Assembly: GCF_000235625.1 (NCBI RefSeq)
Contig: NZ_AGTR01000013.1
Location: forward strand, 79,401 to 143,400
Reading direction: 5' to 3'
DNA from: Marinobacter manganoxydans MnI7-9
GTDB taxonomy: Bacteria; Pseudomonadota; Gammaproteobacteria; Pseudomonadales; Oleiphilaceae
Length of the DNA: 64,000 bases
The notes below the pieces were generated by a model that saw only the letters and a list, made by a program, of their open reading frames with translations, was not told the origin of the DNA and did not search any database. A program made the translations under genes and the position numbers. This document shows, piece by piece, positions 53,034-62,156 of this stretch (positions within the stretch are counted from its first letter, which is position 1; every line of letters starts with the position of its first letter).

Positions 53034-54974
53034 ATGTTTGAAAAATTCCTGAATTTATCTCGGGTCCACAAGCGGCTGGTGTCGGTTTTTGCTGATGTGG
53101 CGGTTCTGTTTTTTGCTTTGTGGGCGGCGTTTTCGCTGCGCCTGGAGCAGCGGTTCTGGGTGCCTGATCAGGGGCAGCTTATTGTCTCTGGGTTAACGGT
53201 TGTCTTCACGATTGCCGTGTTCATAAAGCTGGGTCTCTATCGCGCGGTCATTCGCTATCTGAGTGACAGGGCCTTTATCACGGTGATAACCGGGGTGGTG
53301 ATTTCGTCGATCACCTTGATCTTGTTGGGATATTGGCTTGAGGTACAGGTTCCTCGTTCCGTGCCTATCATTTACGGGGCGCTGGCTTTTATCTTTGTAA
53401 GCGGAACCAGAATGACGGTCCGTATGCTGGTGAATCGTCCTCGGCATCGCAACAAGCAGTTTGTGGCGATTGTTGGTGCAGGCGAGACCGGCCTGCAACT
53501 TGCGAACGCGCTGGATCAAGGCACCGAATATCATCCTGCGGCTTTTATCACGTTGCTGAAAGCAAACCACCGGGCCTTGATTAATGGAATCCCGGTTTAC
53601 GACATCAGTCACATCGAGCGTGTGGTGAGGGAGCATCGTATCAAGCGTTTGTTGCTGGCTCTGGATGCCGATTCTGGTATTGACCGTAAGCGCTTGCTGA
53701 AAAAGCTGGAGCCGCTCGCCATTCCGGTGCAGACCGTTCCAACCATGTCCGAACTGGTAGCGGGCCAGGCACGCATCAATGATATCCGGGATCTGGAGCT
53801 TGAGGATTTGTTGGGTCGGGACCCCGTGCAGCCAGACAATGCACAGGTCGCTACCAGCCTGTATGAGCGCGCAGTAATGGTAACCGGGGCTGGTGGCTCA
53901 ATAGGTTCCGAGTTGTGCCGCCAGATCATTCAGCACCGTCCTTCCAAATTGGTGCTTTTTGAACAGTCTGAGTTTTCTCTTTACGCCATTGAGCGCGAGC
54001 TTCAGGCGATCAATCAGATTGAGGCACTTGGGGTAGAAATCCACCCGTTGCTGGGCAGTGTTACCCACCGTCGGCGCTGCGAGACCGCGATGCGGAGTTT
54101 CGGCATTGAGACGGTATACCATGCTGCGGCCTACAAGCATGTGCCGCTGGTAGAACACAATATTATCGAAGGTGTTCAGAATAATGTGTTTGGTACCTTC
54201 CACGTCGCAGAGGCAGCGATTGCGGCTGGAGTAAAGCGCTTTGTGCTGATCTCTACCGATAAGGCAGTGCGCCCCACCAATGTGATGGGCGCCAGTAAGC
54301 GCCTTGCCGAGCTTGTACTCCAGGGTCTGGCACAGCGCCAGTCAGACACCATCTTCTCCATGGTGCGATTTGGTAACGTGCTCGGTTCTTCCGGCTCTGT
54401 AGTTCCGCTGTTCCGGGATCAGGTTCGCGATGGAGGACCGATAACGGTAACTCACCCGGATATTATCCGGTACTTCATGACAATTCCCGAGGCCAGCCAG
54501 TTGGTCCTTCAAGCTGGCAGCATGGGGCAGGGAGGCGAAGTGTTCGTTCTGGATATGGGTGAACCGGTGAAAATCGCCGACCTGGCTCGCAAGATGATTC
54601 ACCTGATGGGTTTGATGGAGAAAACCGACGATCGGCCGGATGGGGATATCGAAATTGTATTCTCCGGGCTGCGGCCCGGTGAAAAGCTCTATGAGGAGTT
54701 GTTGATTGGCGACAACCCGCAGGGTACGGCTCACCCCCGGATCATGATGGCAAGGGAGGTCTCGATGCCTTGGGATGAGGTAGAGCAAACCTTGAATCGG
54801 TTGATGCGGGCAAGCCATGACTTTGATTGTCAGGAGATCATTCAGATCCTTAAAACGGCGCCCACAGGATTTGCTCATAACGGTGATTTGGCGGATCTGG
54901 TCTGGTGTCATGGGGATCGTCATCTTGCGGCTTCTCCTTCAGAGTCTGAGAAAATAAGGCGTTTCCCTGCCTGA
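53034..54974 (+). CDS. Membrane nucleotide-sugar 4,6-dehydratase (CapD/WbpM/PglF type)
   Basis: A 646-residue protein. It has four N-terminal membrane segments within about 15-130, a first Rossmann-like region (AIVGAGETGLQL), and the C-terminal SDR domain with GAGGSIGSELCRQI (about 284), HAAAYKHVPLVEHN and STDKAVRPTNVMGASKR. The long WbpM/PglF class removes water from UDP-GlcNAc to UDP-4-keto-6-deoxy-GlcNAc, the first step towards bacillosamine or QuiNAc. It is the last gene before a terminator-like hairpin, so it probably closes the RfaH-dependent operon. Confidence 0.92.
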   Translation: MFEKFLNLSRVHKRLVSVFADVAVLFFALWAAFSLRLEQRFWVPDQGQLIVSGLTVVFTIAVFIKLGLYRAVIRYLSDRAFITVITGVVISSITLILLGYWLEVQVPRSVPIIYGALAFIFVSGTRMTVRMLVNRPRHRNKQFVAIVGAGETGLQLANALDQGTEYHPAAFITLLKANHRALINGIPVYDISHIERVVREHRIKRLLLALDADSGIDRKRLLKKLEPLAIPVQTVPTMSELVAGQARINDIRDLELEDLLGRDPVQPDNAQVATSLYERAVMVTGAGGSIGSELCRQIIQHRPSKLVLFEQSEFSLYAIERELQAINQIEALGVEIHPLLGSVTHRRRCETAMRSFGIETVYHAAAYKHVPLVEHNIIEGVQNNVFGTFHVAEAAIAAGVKRFVLISTDKAVRPTNVMGASKRLAELVLQGLAQRQSDTIFSMVRFGNVLGSSGSVVPLFRDQVRDGGPITVTHPDIIRYFMTIPEASQLVLQAGSMGQGGEVFVLDMGEPVKIADLARKMIHLMGLMEKTDDRPDGDIEIVFSGLRPGEKLYEELLIGDNPQGTAHPRIMMAREVSMPWDEVEQTLNRLMRASHDFDCQEIIQILKTAPTGFAHNGDLADLVWCHGDRHLAASPSESEKIRRFPA

Positions 54975-55010
54975 AACGTTTGGTTTGCCGAGGCGAGAAC
55001 GTTCTTTAAA

Positions 55011-55046
55011 AGAAGGGGCAGATTGGGAAGAACTTCCCCCTTTTTT
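55011..55046 (+). terminator. Probable intrinsic terminator after the capD-type gene
   Basis: AAGGGG (55013-55018) can pair with CCCCTT (55037-55042), extended by A-T and G-T pairs, and a T6 run (55041-55046) follows. A competing inner hairpin GGGAAG/CTTCCC is present. It separates the ops-led operon from the pse genes. Confidence 0.6.
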
Positions 55047-55116
55047 CTTCTATCATGCAGATGCAGTCTATGGGTCGTGGCACCCGGAATGAACAAATTA
55101 AGGCAATCGAAACCTA

Positions 55117-56115
55117 ATGTTTGAAAACAGCTCCATACTGATCACCGGAGGGACAGGCTCCTTTGGCCATACCTTCGTTCCCATGCTCCTCAAACGTTTC
55201 AATCCGAGAAAAGTGATTATTTTCTCCCGGGATGAGATGAAGCAGTGGGAGATGGCCAAGAAGTTTGCCGGCGACCACCGCGTTCGCTTTTTTATTGGCG
55301 ATGTGCGCGACAAAGATCGGCTGTACCGTGCGCTGGATGGCGTGGACTATGTGGTGCATGCAGCGGCCACAAAGATTGTCCCTACGGCGGAGTACAATCC
55401 CTTCGAGTGCATCAAGACGAATATCAACGGCGCAATGAACCTGATTGATGCCTGTATCGACAAAAGCGTGAAACGTGTTGTTGCCCTCTCGACGGATAAG
55501 GCCAGCAGCCCGATCAACCTGTATGGTGCTACCAAGCTGGCCTCAGATAAATTGTTTGTGTCGGGTAACTCCTACGCAGGAGGGCATGATACCCGCTTTG
55601 CGGTGGTTCGCTATGGCAATGTGATGGGTTCCCGTGGGTCGGTCATTCCGTTTTTCATGTCGGTTAAGGACCAGGGAGTGTTGCCCATTACCGACGAGCG
55701 GATGACCCGCTTTATGATTTCGTTGGAGGAGGGCGTGGAGTTGGTGTGGCACGCCTTTGAGGATATGGAGGGCGGGGAAATCTACGTGAAGAAGATCCCT
55801 TCCATGAGGGTGACCGACCTTGCCCGTGCGGTCGCTCCAGATGCCAAACACGAGATCGTTGGCATCCGCCCCGGCGAGAAGCTGCATGAGCAGATGATTG
55901 GCGCCGAGGATTCCTATTACACCTATGAGTATCCGGAACACTTCAAGATCCTGCCGGCCATTCATGGCTGGAGCGCCGATGCAGCTCGTATCAAGGATGG
56001 CAAGAAAGTTCCTGAAGGATTCATTTATTCAAGTGACAACAACTCGGAATGGATGTCTGAGGATCAACTGCAGGCCTGGATCGACGCCAATCGGGAAAAA
56101 ATCGGGAGTATCTGA
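55117..56115 (+). CDS. pseB: UDP-GlcNAc 4,6-dehydratase (inverting), PseB
   Basis: A 332-residue short-chain dehydratase. The NADP motif GGTGSFG is at 11-17, STDKAS at about 125-130 and the catalytic YGATK at 136-140, followed by the MRVTDLARAV region. PseB converts UDP-GlcNAc to UDP-2-acetamido-2,6-dideoxy-beta-L-arabino-hexos-4-ulose, the first step to pseudaminic acid. It is the soluble short relative of the CapD-type gene upstream. It begins the pse gene run; pseC follows after three bases. Confidence 0.95.
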   Translation: MFENSSILITGGTGSFGHTFVPMLLKRFNPRKVIIFSRDEMKQWEMAKKFAGDHRVRFFIGDVRDKDRLYRALDGVDYVVHAAATKIVPTAEYNPFECIKTNINGAMNLIDACIDKSVKRVVALSTDKASSPINLYGATKLASDKLFVSGNSYAGGHDTRFAVVRYGNVMGSRGSVIPFFMSVKDQGVLPITDERMTRFMISLEEGVELVWHAFEDMEGGEIYVKKIPSMRVTDLARAVAPDAKHEIVGIRPGEKLHEQMIGAEDSYYTYEYPEHFKILPAIHGWSADAARIKDGKKVPEGFIYSSDNNSEWMSEDQLQAWIDANREKIGSI

Positions 56116-56118
56116 TTG

Positions 56119-57279
56119 ATGATTCCTTACGGGCGCCAGGAGATTACCCAACAGGATATTGATGCCGTTGTTGAAGTGCTTGAATCGGACTTCCTGACCC
56201 AGGGCCCGAAAGTGCCAGAGTTTGAGAAGACGGTGGCCAGCCATGTGGGTGCCAGATTCGGCGTGGCCGTTAACAGCGCAACGTCAGCCTTGCACATTGC
56301 CTGCGCGGCTCTCGGCCTGAGAGAAGGGGACTGGCTGTGGACCTCGCCGGTCACGTTTGTGGCCTCGGCCAACTGTGGTCTTTATTGCGGTGCAAAGGTG
56401 GATTTCGTCGATATCGACCCCCGCACTTACAACCTCTGCCCGGATGCGCTTGAGCGAAAGCTGGAACAGGCCAGGGAGCAAGATCGTCTGCCCAAGGTGG
56501 TTGTGCCTGTTCACCTGTGTGGCCAGCCTTGCGACATGGAACGGATCAAGGCGTTGTCTGAGCGTTATGGCTTTCGCATTGTCGAGGACGCGTCCCACGC
56601 CATTGGTGGCAAGTATCAGGGCGAGTTCATTGGCAGCGGCCGGTACAGCGATATCACGGTGTTCAGTTTTCATCCGGTAAAAATTGTGACAACTGCGGAA
56701 GGTGGCATGGCTGTCACCAATGATGCAGAACTGGCGCAGCGCATGGAGATGCTCCGCAGCCATGGCATAACCCGCGACCCTGCCCGCATGACCCATGAGC
56801 CAGACGGCCCCTGGTACTATCAGCAGGTGGACCTGGGCTTTAACTACCGTATGACCGAGTTGCAGGCGGCCCTGGGTGTCAGCCAGATGGCACGGCTGGA
56901 CGACTTCGTGAAGAGCCGGCATGAACTGGCCCGGCGATACGATGAACTGCTGGCGGATTTGCCGGTGGTGACGCCATGGCAGCATCCGGACAGCTATTCC
57001 GGCCTTCATCTTTACGTAATCCGCCTGAAACTGGGAGAGCTTCGCACCAGCCACCGTGAGGTATTCGAATCGCTGAGGGAGCAGGGAATCGGTGTAAACC
57101 TGCATTACATCCCCGTCCATACTCAGCCTTTCTACGAGGCTATGGGGTTCGCGCCCGATGATTTTCCGGAGTCCATGCGCTATTACAACGAGGCGATCAG
57201 CATTCCCATGTACCACGGCCTGACGTTTGAACAGCAGGACGCGGTGGTTGAAGCGCTGAAGCAGGCCCTCTCGGCATGA
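56119..57279 (+). CDS. pseC: UDP-4-amino-4,6-dideoxy-L-AltNAc aminotransferase PseC
   Basis: A 386-residue PLP aminotransferase. It begins MIPYGRQEI, as PseC proteins do. Asp157 is in VEDASHAIGG and Lys188 in FSFHPVKIVTTAEGGM. It transfers an amino group to the PseB product. The ATG at 56119, with GGGAG upstream, is chosen over an adjacent TTG at 56116. It overlaps pseF by four bases (ATGA). Confidence 0.95.
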   Translation: MIPYGRQEITQQDIDAVVEVLESDFLTQGPKVPEFEKTVASHVGARFGVAVNSATSALHIACAALGLREGDWLWTSPVTFVASANCGLYCGAKVDFVDIDPRTYNLCPDALERKLEQAREQDRLPKVVVPVHLCGQPCDMERIKALSERYGFRIVEDASHAIGGKYQGEFIGSGRYSDITVFSFHPVKIVTTAEGGMAVTNDAELAQRMEMLRSHGITRDPARMTHEPDGPWYYQQVDLGFNYRMTELQAALGVSQMARLDDFVKSRHELARRYDELLADLPVVTPWQHPDSYSGLHLYVIRLKLGELRTSHREVFESLREQGIGVNLHYIPVHTQPFYEAMGFAPDDFPESMRYYNEAISIPMYHGLTFEQQDAVVEALKQALSA

Positions 57280-57977
57280 AGGTTGCGATCATTCCGGCCC
57301 GGGGAGGCAGCAAGCGGATTCCGGGCAAGAATATCCGGGATTTCTGCGGCAAACCGATGATTGCCTGGTCCATTGAAGCGGCTCGAGCGAGTGGCTGTTT
57401 TGACGAGGTGATCGTTTCAACCGATGACGAAAAGATCGCCGAAGTAGCGAGGCAGTGCGGAGCGATAGTTCCTTTTATGCGTCCTGAGCATCTTTCAGAC
57501 GATTATACGGGAACACTTCCGGTTATCCGGCACGCGGTTGAGTGGTTTATAAGCGCCGGCCATGTCGTCGATCTCGCTTGCTGCATCTACGCCACGGCCC
57601 CTTTCACCATGCCTGAGGACATTCGGGAAGGCGTAAGGGAGCTGCAAGCCGCCGGCTGCAGCTTCGCGTTTTCTGTGACCAGCTATGCCTTTCCCATTCA
57701 GCGTGCACTTCGCCTTGCCGATGGCGGGCGGGTGGAGATGATGCATCCCGGGCAGTTTTCGACTCGATCCCAGGATCTGGAAGAAGCTTGGCACGATGCC
57801 GGTCAGTTCTATTGGGGAACCGCGGACGCCTGGCTTGAGGAACGGATGATCTTCGGGCGGGACTCTATCGGGATCCCGATTCCCCGTTACCGTGTTCAGG
57901 ATGTTGATACTCCTGAGGATTGGAAGACGGCTGAGTATATGTTCGAAGCGTTGAGAGCCAGGGCGCGCAATGGCTGA
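57276..57977 (+). CDS. pseF: CMP-pseudaminic acid synthetase PseF
   Basis: A 233-residue CMP-sugar synthetase with the CTP-binding N-terminus IPARGGSKRIPGKN (6-19), DEVIVSTDDEKIAEV, ATAPF and a C-terminal DVDTPEDWKTAEYMF. PseF activates pseudaminic acid with CTP. It overlaps both neighbours (4 bases with pseC, 8 bases with pseG). Confidence 0.95.
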   Translation: MKVAIIPARGGSKRIPGKNIRDFCGKPMIAWSIEAARASGCFDEVIVSTDDEKIAEVARQCGAIVPFMRPEHLSDDYTGTLPVIRHAVEWFISAGHVVDLACCIYATAPFTMPEDIREGVRELQAAGCSFAFSVTSYAFPIQRALRLADGGRVEMMHPGQFSTRSQDLEEAWHDAGQFYWGTADAWLEERMIFGRDSIGIPIPRYRVQDVDTPEDWKTAEYMFEALRARARNG

Positions 57978-59085
57978 ATCGCTTGCAGTGGCTTTTCGGG
58001 TCGATGCATCCACCCTTATAGGCTCTGGTCATGTGATGCGCTGCCTCACTCTTGCAGACGCGCTGGCGGAATCAGGTGCCCGATGTTTTTTCGTAATGCG
58101 GCACAAGCCGGGAAATCTCGAAAGCGCGGTGTGCAGCCGGGGGCACCAGGTATTAATGCTTTCATCGGGCGGGGCGGAGCAAAGCGCGAGCTATTCTGAA
58201 GATGAGCCACCCCACGCCGGCTGGCTGGGAGAGAGCTGGGAAGCCGATGCCTCTGACACTCTAAAGGCACTGAAAGGCATCGAGTTGGACTGGCTGGTGG
58301 TAGACCACTACGCACTCGATCATCGCTGGGAGTCTAAGGTTGTTGGTTGTTGCCGGCGCCTGATGGCTATTGATGACCTTGCAGACCGAAAGCATCAGTG
58401 CGATTTGATTCTGGACCAGAATCTGGGGCGTGAACTGCATGATTACGATGGTCTTGTACCGATCCATGCCGAACGGCTGACTGGCTCTGATTACGCTTTG
58501 CTCAGGCCCGAGTTCTCACGGGCACGTGCCCTGTCTGTCGAAGAAAGGAAAACCCGGGAGCCCGGGAACATACTTGTTAGTATGGGGGGCGTGGATGCAG
58601 TTAATGTTACCGGCGATGTTTTGAGGGTATTGGATAGCATCGAGGTTGTTGCCTCTTGCCGGGTTACCGTCGTTCTCGGGGCGGCCTGTCCTCATATCGA
58701 CGAGGTGATAGAGCAAGCTGAATCAATGCGTCTGGATACACGGGTGGTCGTAAATGCCAGCAACATGGCGGAGCTGATGAGCCAGGCAGATCTTGCCATT
58801 GGTGCCGCTGGGGGCTCTGCCTGGGAACGCTGCTGCCTTGGTTTGCCCAGTTTGCTTGTGGTAATGGCGGACAACCAACGGCCGGGCGCTGAGGCGTTGA
58901 AACGGGCTGGCGCATCACTCATTTTGGGGTGGCCGGACGCTATTGAAGAGACATTGCCCAGGGCGATGCATGAAGTATTCGCGCCCGGCAGGTTGCTTGA
59001 GATGAGTCAGAATGCTGCCCCAATCTGCGATGGCCTGGGTGTGCAGCGTGTGGCTGATGCCCTCCGGGAGGTTTCGGATGAGTAG
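57970..59085 (+). CDS. pseG: UDP-2,4-diacetamido-2,4,6-trideoxy-beta-L-altropyranose hydrolase PseG
   Basis: A 371-residue GT-B-like hydrolase. The N-terminal signature FRVDASTLIGSGHVMRCLTL has the catalytic His, WLVVDHYALD and AIDDLADRKHQCDLILDQN follow, and the C-terminal domain has NILVSMGGVD and AAGGSAWERCCLGLPSL. It releases UDP from the PseH product. It overlaps pseF and pseH by eight bases each, so the genes are translationally linked. Confidence 0.94.
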   Translation: MAESLAVAFRVDASTLIGSGHVMRCLTLADALAESGARCFFVMRHKPGNLESAVCSRGHQVLMLSSGGAEQSASYSEDEPPHAGWLGESWEADASDTLKALKGIELDWLVVDHYALDHRWESKVVGCCRRLMAIDDLADRKHQCDLILDQNLGRELHDYDGLVPIHAERLTGSDYALLRPEFSRARALSVEERKTREPGNILVSMGGVDAVNVTGDVLRVLDSIEVVASCRVTVVLGAACPHIDEVIEQAESMRLDTRVVVNASNMAELMSQADLAIGAAGGSAWERCCLGLPSLLVVMADNQRPGAEALKRAGASLILGWPDAIEETLPRAMHEVFAPGRLLEMSQNAAPICDGLGVQRVADALREVSDE

Positions 59086-59584
59086 TGGGCGGCTGAGACT
59101 TATGCGCTCCGGGGACCTGGCGAGGGTTCGGAATTGGCGGAATCATCCCGATGTGCGCCAGTTTATGTACACCAGCCATGAGATCTCCCCCGAAGAGCAT
59201 GAGCAGTGGTTTGCCCGGAACAGTGAAGCCCCCGGTGTGTGGCTGCTGATCTACGAGGTTGATTCGGCCCCTGTCGGCTTCGTTAATATCTCCTCGACCC
59301 GCTGTGCCCAGGTTGCAGACTGGGGCTTCTATCTGGCACCGGATGCGGAGCCAGGAACCGGGCGGTCGCTTGGTGAGGCTGCCTTGAGGTACGCCTTTGA
59401 AGAGCTGGAATTGCATAAACTCTGCGGGCAGGCGCTCGGTTTTAACGAACGATCAATCCGCTTCCATGAGCGTCTTGGATTTACCCGGGAAGGTGTTCTT
59501 AGAGAGCAACACTGCGATGGCGAGGGTTATCACGATGTTATCTGTTTTGGCCTTCTGGCTGCCGAGTGGAAAAACGCGAAATAA
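59078..59584 (+). CDS. pseH: UDP-4-amino-4,6-dideoxy-N-acetyl-beta-L-altrosamine N-acetyltransferase PseH
   Basis: A 168-residue GNAT enzyme with the PseH wording RVRNWRNHPDVRQFMYTSHEIS, VGFVNIS, the acetyl-CoA loop region around GTGRSLGEAAL, and ALGFNERSIRFHERLGFTREG. It acetylates the 4-amino group. The ATG at 59078, overlapping the end of pseG, is preferred over an in-frame ATG at 59012 deep inside pseG. Confidence 0.92.
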   Translation: MSSGRLRLMRSGDLARVRNWRNHPDVRQFMYTSHEISPEEHEQWFARNSEAPGVWLLIYEVDSAPVGFVNISSTRCAQVADWGFYLAPDAEPGTGRSLGEAALRYAFEELELHKLCGQALGFNERSIRFHERLGFTREGVLREQHCDGEGYHDVICFGLLAAEWKNAK

Positions 59585-59602
59585 AAGTTTAAGGGCGTGT
59601 TT

Positions 59603-60655
59603 ATGAGTGAAGCAAAAATTGTCATTGATGGTCGTGAAATTTCATCATCTCAGACGCCTTACATAATTGCGGAGCTGTCCGCCAACCATAACGGCAAGCT
59701 TGAAACGGCTCTGAAGATCATTGATGAAGCGGCCGAAGCCGGGGCAGACGCGGTAAAATTGCAGACTTACCGGCCCGATACCATCACCCTGAACTCCGAT
59801 GCTGATGATTTCAAAATCAAAGGCGGGCTCTGGGACGGTCGTACCCTCTACGAGTTATATGAAGAGGCCCACATGCCGTGGGACTGGCACAAGCCTCTAT
59901 TTGAGCGGGCCCGGGAGCGGGGGATTACGATTTTCAGTTCGCCGTTCGATACCACCGCTGTTGATCTGCTTGAGGAACTCGGCGCACCTGCCTACAAGAT
60001 CGCCTCGTTTGAGGCTGTGGATCTGCCATTGATTGAGTACGTGGCCCGCACCGGCAAGCCGATGATCATTTCCACCGGGATGGCGGATGCGGAAGAAATC
60101 CGGGAGGCCATTGATGCGGCGAGAGGAGCTGGCTGTAAACAGCTGGCGATTCTTCACTGTGTAAGTGGCTACCCGGCGCCGGCAGAAGACTATAATCTGC
60201 GGACCATTGTAGACATGCAGCAGCGTTTCGGCCTGATAACAGGGCTTTCGGATCACACCCTGGACAATACAACGGCGATTGCCAGCGTTGTACTGGGTGC
60301 ATCAATCATTGAGAAGCACTTCACGCTCGACCGTTCTGGCGGTGGTCCGGATGACAGTTTTTCCCTTGAGCCTGACGATCTCAAAGCGCTTTGCCGGGAT
60401 AGCAAGATAGCCTGGAGGGCACTTGGCGAGGTGAATTACGGTCGAAAATCCAGCGAGCAGGGTAACGCGCTGTTTCGCCGTTCCTTATACTTTGTGAATG
60501 ATATCAAGGCGGGGGACGTCATATCCGGCGAAGATGTAAGGAGTGTTCGCCCGGGTTTCGGGTTGGCGCCCAAGCACCTGAAAGCCGTTGTTGGCAAGGT
60601 GGCCGCACATGACATAAACAGGAACTCCCCGGTCAGGAAAGAAGACTTTCAGTAA
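59603..60655 (+). CDS. pseI: Pseudaminic acid synthase PseI
   Basis: A 350-residue NeuB-family synthase. The catalytic barrel begins YIIAELSANHNGKLETAL, with KLQTYRPDTITL, KIASFEAVDLPLIEYV and IEKHFTLDRSGGGPDDSFSLEP. A C-terminal SAF (antifreeze-like) domain runs from about 285. It condenses the PseG sugar with phosphoenolpyruvate. The ATG at 59603 is seven bases after AAGGG; an upstream GTG at 59597 is too close to it. It completes all six pse steps in pathway-gene order. Confidence 0.95.
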   Translation: MSEAKIVIDGREISSSQTPYIIAELSANHNGKLETALKIIDEAAEAGADAVKLQTYRPDTITLNSDADDFKIKGGLWDGRTLYELYEEAHMPWDWHKPLFERARERGITIFSSPFDTTAVDLLEELGAPAYKIASFEAVDLPLIEYVARTGKPMIISTGMADAEEIREAIDAARGAGCKQLAILHCVSGYPAPAEDYNLRTIVDMQQRFGLITGLSDHTLDNTTAIASVVLGASIIEKHFTLDRSGGGPDDSFSLEPDDLKALCRDSKIAWRALGEVNYGRKSSEQGNALFRRSLYFVNDIKAGDVISGEDVRSVRPGFGLAPKHLKAVVGKVAAHDINRNSPVRKEDFQ

Positions 60656-60724
60656 CCGGTGCTCAAACAAGAAATTTGCCCAAGGACTGGGGCAGTTTCA
60701 AAACTATCAACAAGGACGTTCAGC

Positions 60725-62113
60725 ATGATCTCGATATCTCACCACGGCGCCACCTCTGGCGTAACCGGCTCCTGCCACGAACTCACCGTTGGTCACGCGG
60801 CCGAAAAGAGCGGCATCCTCATAGACTGCGGCCTGTTCCAGGGCCAGGACGAGGGCCGCGGTGCTTCCGCGTCTGATCTCTCCATTGATTTTCCCATTGA
60901 TCATATCCGGGCCCTGGTGGTCACCCACGTGCATATCGACCACGTGGGGCGCATTCCCTATTTGCTGGCTGCGGGGTTCGATGGGCCCATTATTTGTTCC
61001 GAACCTTCAGCCATTATGCTGCCGGAGATTCTGGAGGATGCCCTGAAGATCGGCTTCACCCGAGACCGGCAGCTGATTGAACTGGTTCTGGGAGTGATCC
61101 GTTCCCGCCTGGTGCCGGTGCCTTATGGCCAGTGGCATTCGGTGTTCGCGGGGGATGATTGCTCGCTGTCGGTTCGGCTGCAGAGGGCTGGGCATATTCT
61201 GGGCTCGGCCTATGTTGAGTGTGATGCACGTGCGGGCGAATCTGAAGAACGGGTTGTGTTCAGTGGCGACCTCGGCGCGCCCCATGCTCCGTTGCTGCCC
61301 GCCCCCCAATCCCCCGAGCGAGCAGATCGGTTGGTGATCGAGAGCACTTATGGAGACAAAGACCACGAGGACCGGGAAATGCGGCGTTACCGGTTGAAGG
61401 CGGTTCTGGAGCACGCGCTGGAAGATGGTGGAACGGTGTTGGTACCGGCGTTCAGTATTGGGCGCACGCAGGAGTTGCTTTATGAGATTGAGGGCCTTAT
61501 CAATGAGTTTGGTGGAGAGCTCTGGAGCAACCTGGAAATTGTTGTGGATTCGCCGCTGGCGGCTGAATTCACTCGAATCTATCGAGACCTGAAGCCTTAC
61601 TGGGATGCTGAGGCCACAGACTTGGTGCGCCAGGGCCGGCATCCGCTTTCTTTCGAGCAACTCACGGTTATCAACTTCCATGAAGACCACCTGAATGCTG
61701 TGGATTACCTTGCCCGTTCCCACCGCGCCTGTGTGGTTCTGGCCGGCTCCGGTATGTGCGCCGGTGGCCGTGTGGTGAATTATCTGAAGGCAATGCTTGG
61801 GGATAAGCGGAACGATGTCCTGTTTGTGGGTTACCAGGCTGCGGGCACGCCGGGGCGCGATATCCTCACTTATGGGCCTCGCGGTGGTTGGGTGGAGCTT
61901 GATGGTGAGCGCTACGATATCCGGGCCCGCGTTCATCAGGTCGGTGGCTATTCTGCACATGCGGGGCAATCGGATCTTGTGGCGTTTGTATCAGGTATAC
62001 CTGTCCCGCCCCGTGAGATTCGAATTGTCCACGGTGATCCGGGCGCTAAACTGGCGTTGAAAAGGTGTTTTCAATCCCTGACGGGTACAGACATAATTAT
62101 ACCATCTGAGTAG
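60725..62113 (+). CDS. Beta-CASP metallo-beta-lactamase (RNA exonuclease/processing type), copy 2
   Basis: A 462-residue MBL-fold protein with N-terminal [13 protein letters not shown], zinc motif HVHIDH (68-73), [11 protein letters not shown] and SGDLG. The beta-CASP part has [14 protein letters not shown], and the C-terminal motifs are [12 protein letters not shown] and VHGDPGA. It belongs to the same superfamily as the protein at 26832-28193 but is clearly diverged. The ATG at 60725 follows AAGGA. The role is unknown; RNA or DNA processing is family knowledge. Confidence 0.87.
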   Translation: MISISHHGATSGVTGSCHELTVGHAAEKSGILIDCGLFQGQDEGRGASASDLSIDFPIDHIRALVVTHVHIDHVGRIPYLLAAGFDGPIICSEPSAIMLPEILEDALKIGFTRDRQLIELVLGVIRSRLVPVPYGQWHSVFAGDDCSLSVRLQRAGHILGSAYVECDARAGESEERVVFSGDLGAPHAPLLPAPQSPERADRLVIESTYGDKDHEDREMRRYRLKAVLEHALEDGGTVLVPAFSIGRTQELLYEIEGLINEFGGELWSNLEIVVDSPLAAEFTRIYRDLKPYWDAEATDLVRQGRHPLSFEQLTVINFHEDHLNAVDYLARSHRACVVLAGSGMCAGGRVVNYLKAMLGDKRNDVLFVGYQAAGTPGRDILTYGPRGGWVELDGERYDIRARVHQVGGYSAHAGQSDLVAFVSGIPVPPREIRIVHGDPGAKLALKRCFQSLTGTDIIIPSE

Positions 62114-62156
62114 GGCGGATCGACGCCGGGTTTTGCTTCTAGGGAAAGGAATTCAA

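Noticed and set aside
56284-57216. Minus-strand open frame (310 codons) opposite pseC
   Set aside because: pseC is unambiguous, and the antisense product shows no motif.
61007-61969. Minus-strand open frame (320 codons) opposite the second beta-CASP gene
   Set aside because: The plus-strand gene has full metal and beta-CASP motifs; the antisense frame is a shadow.
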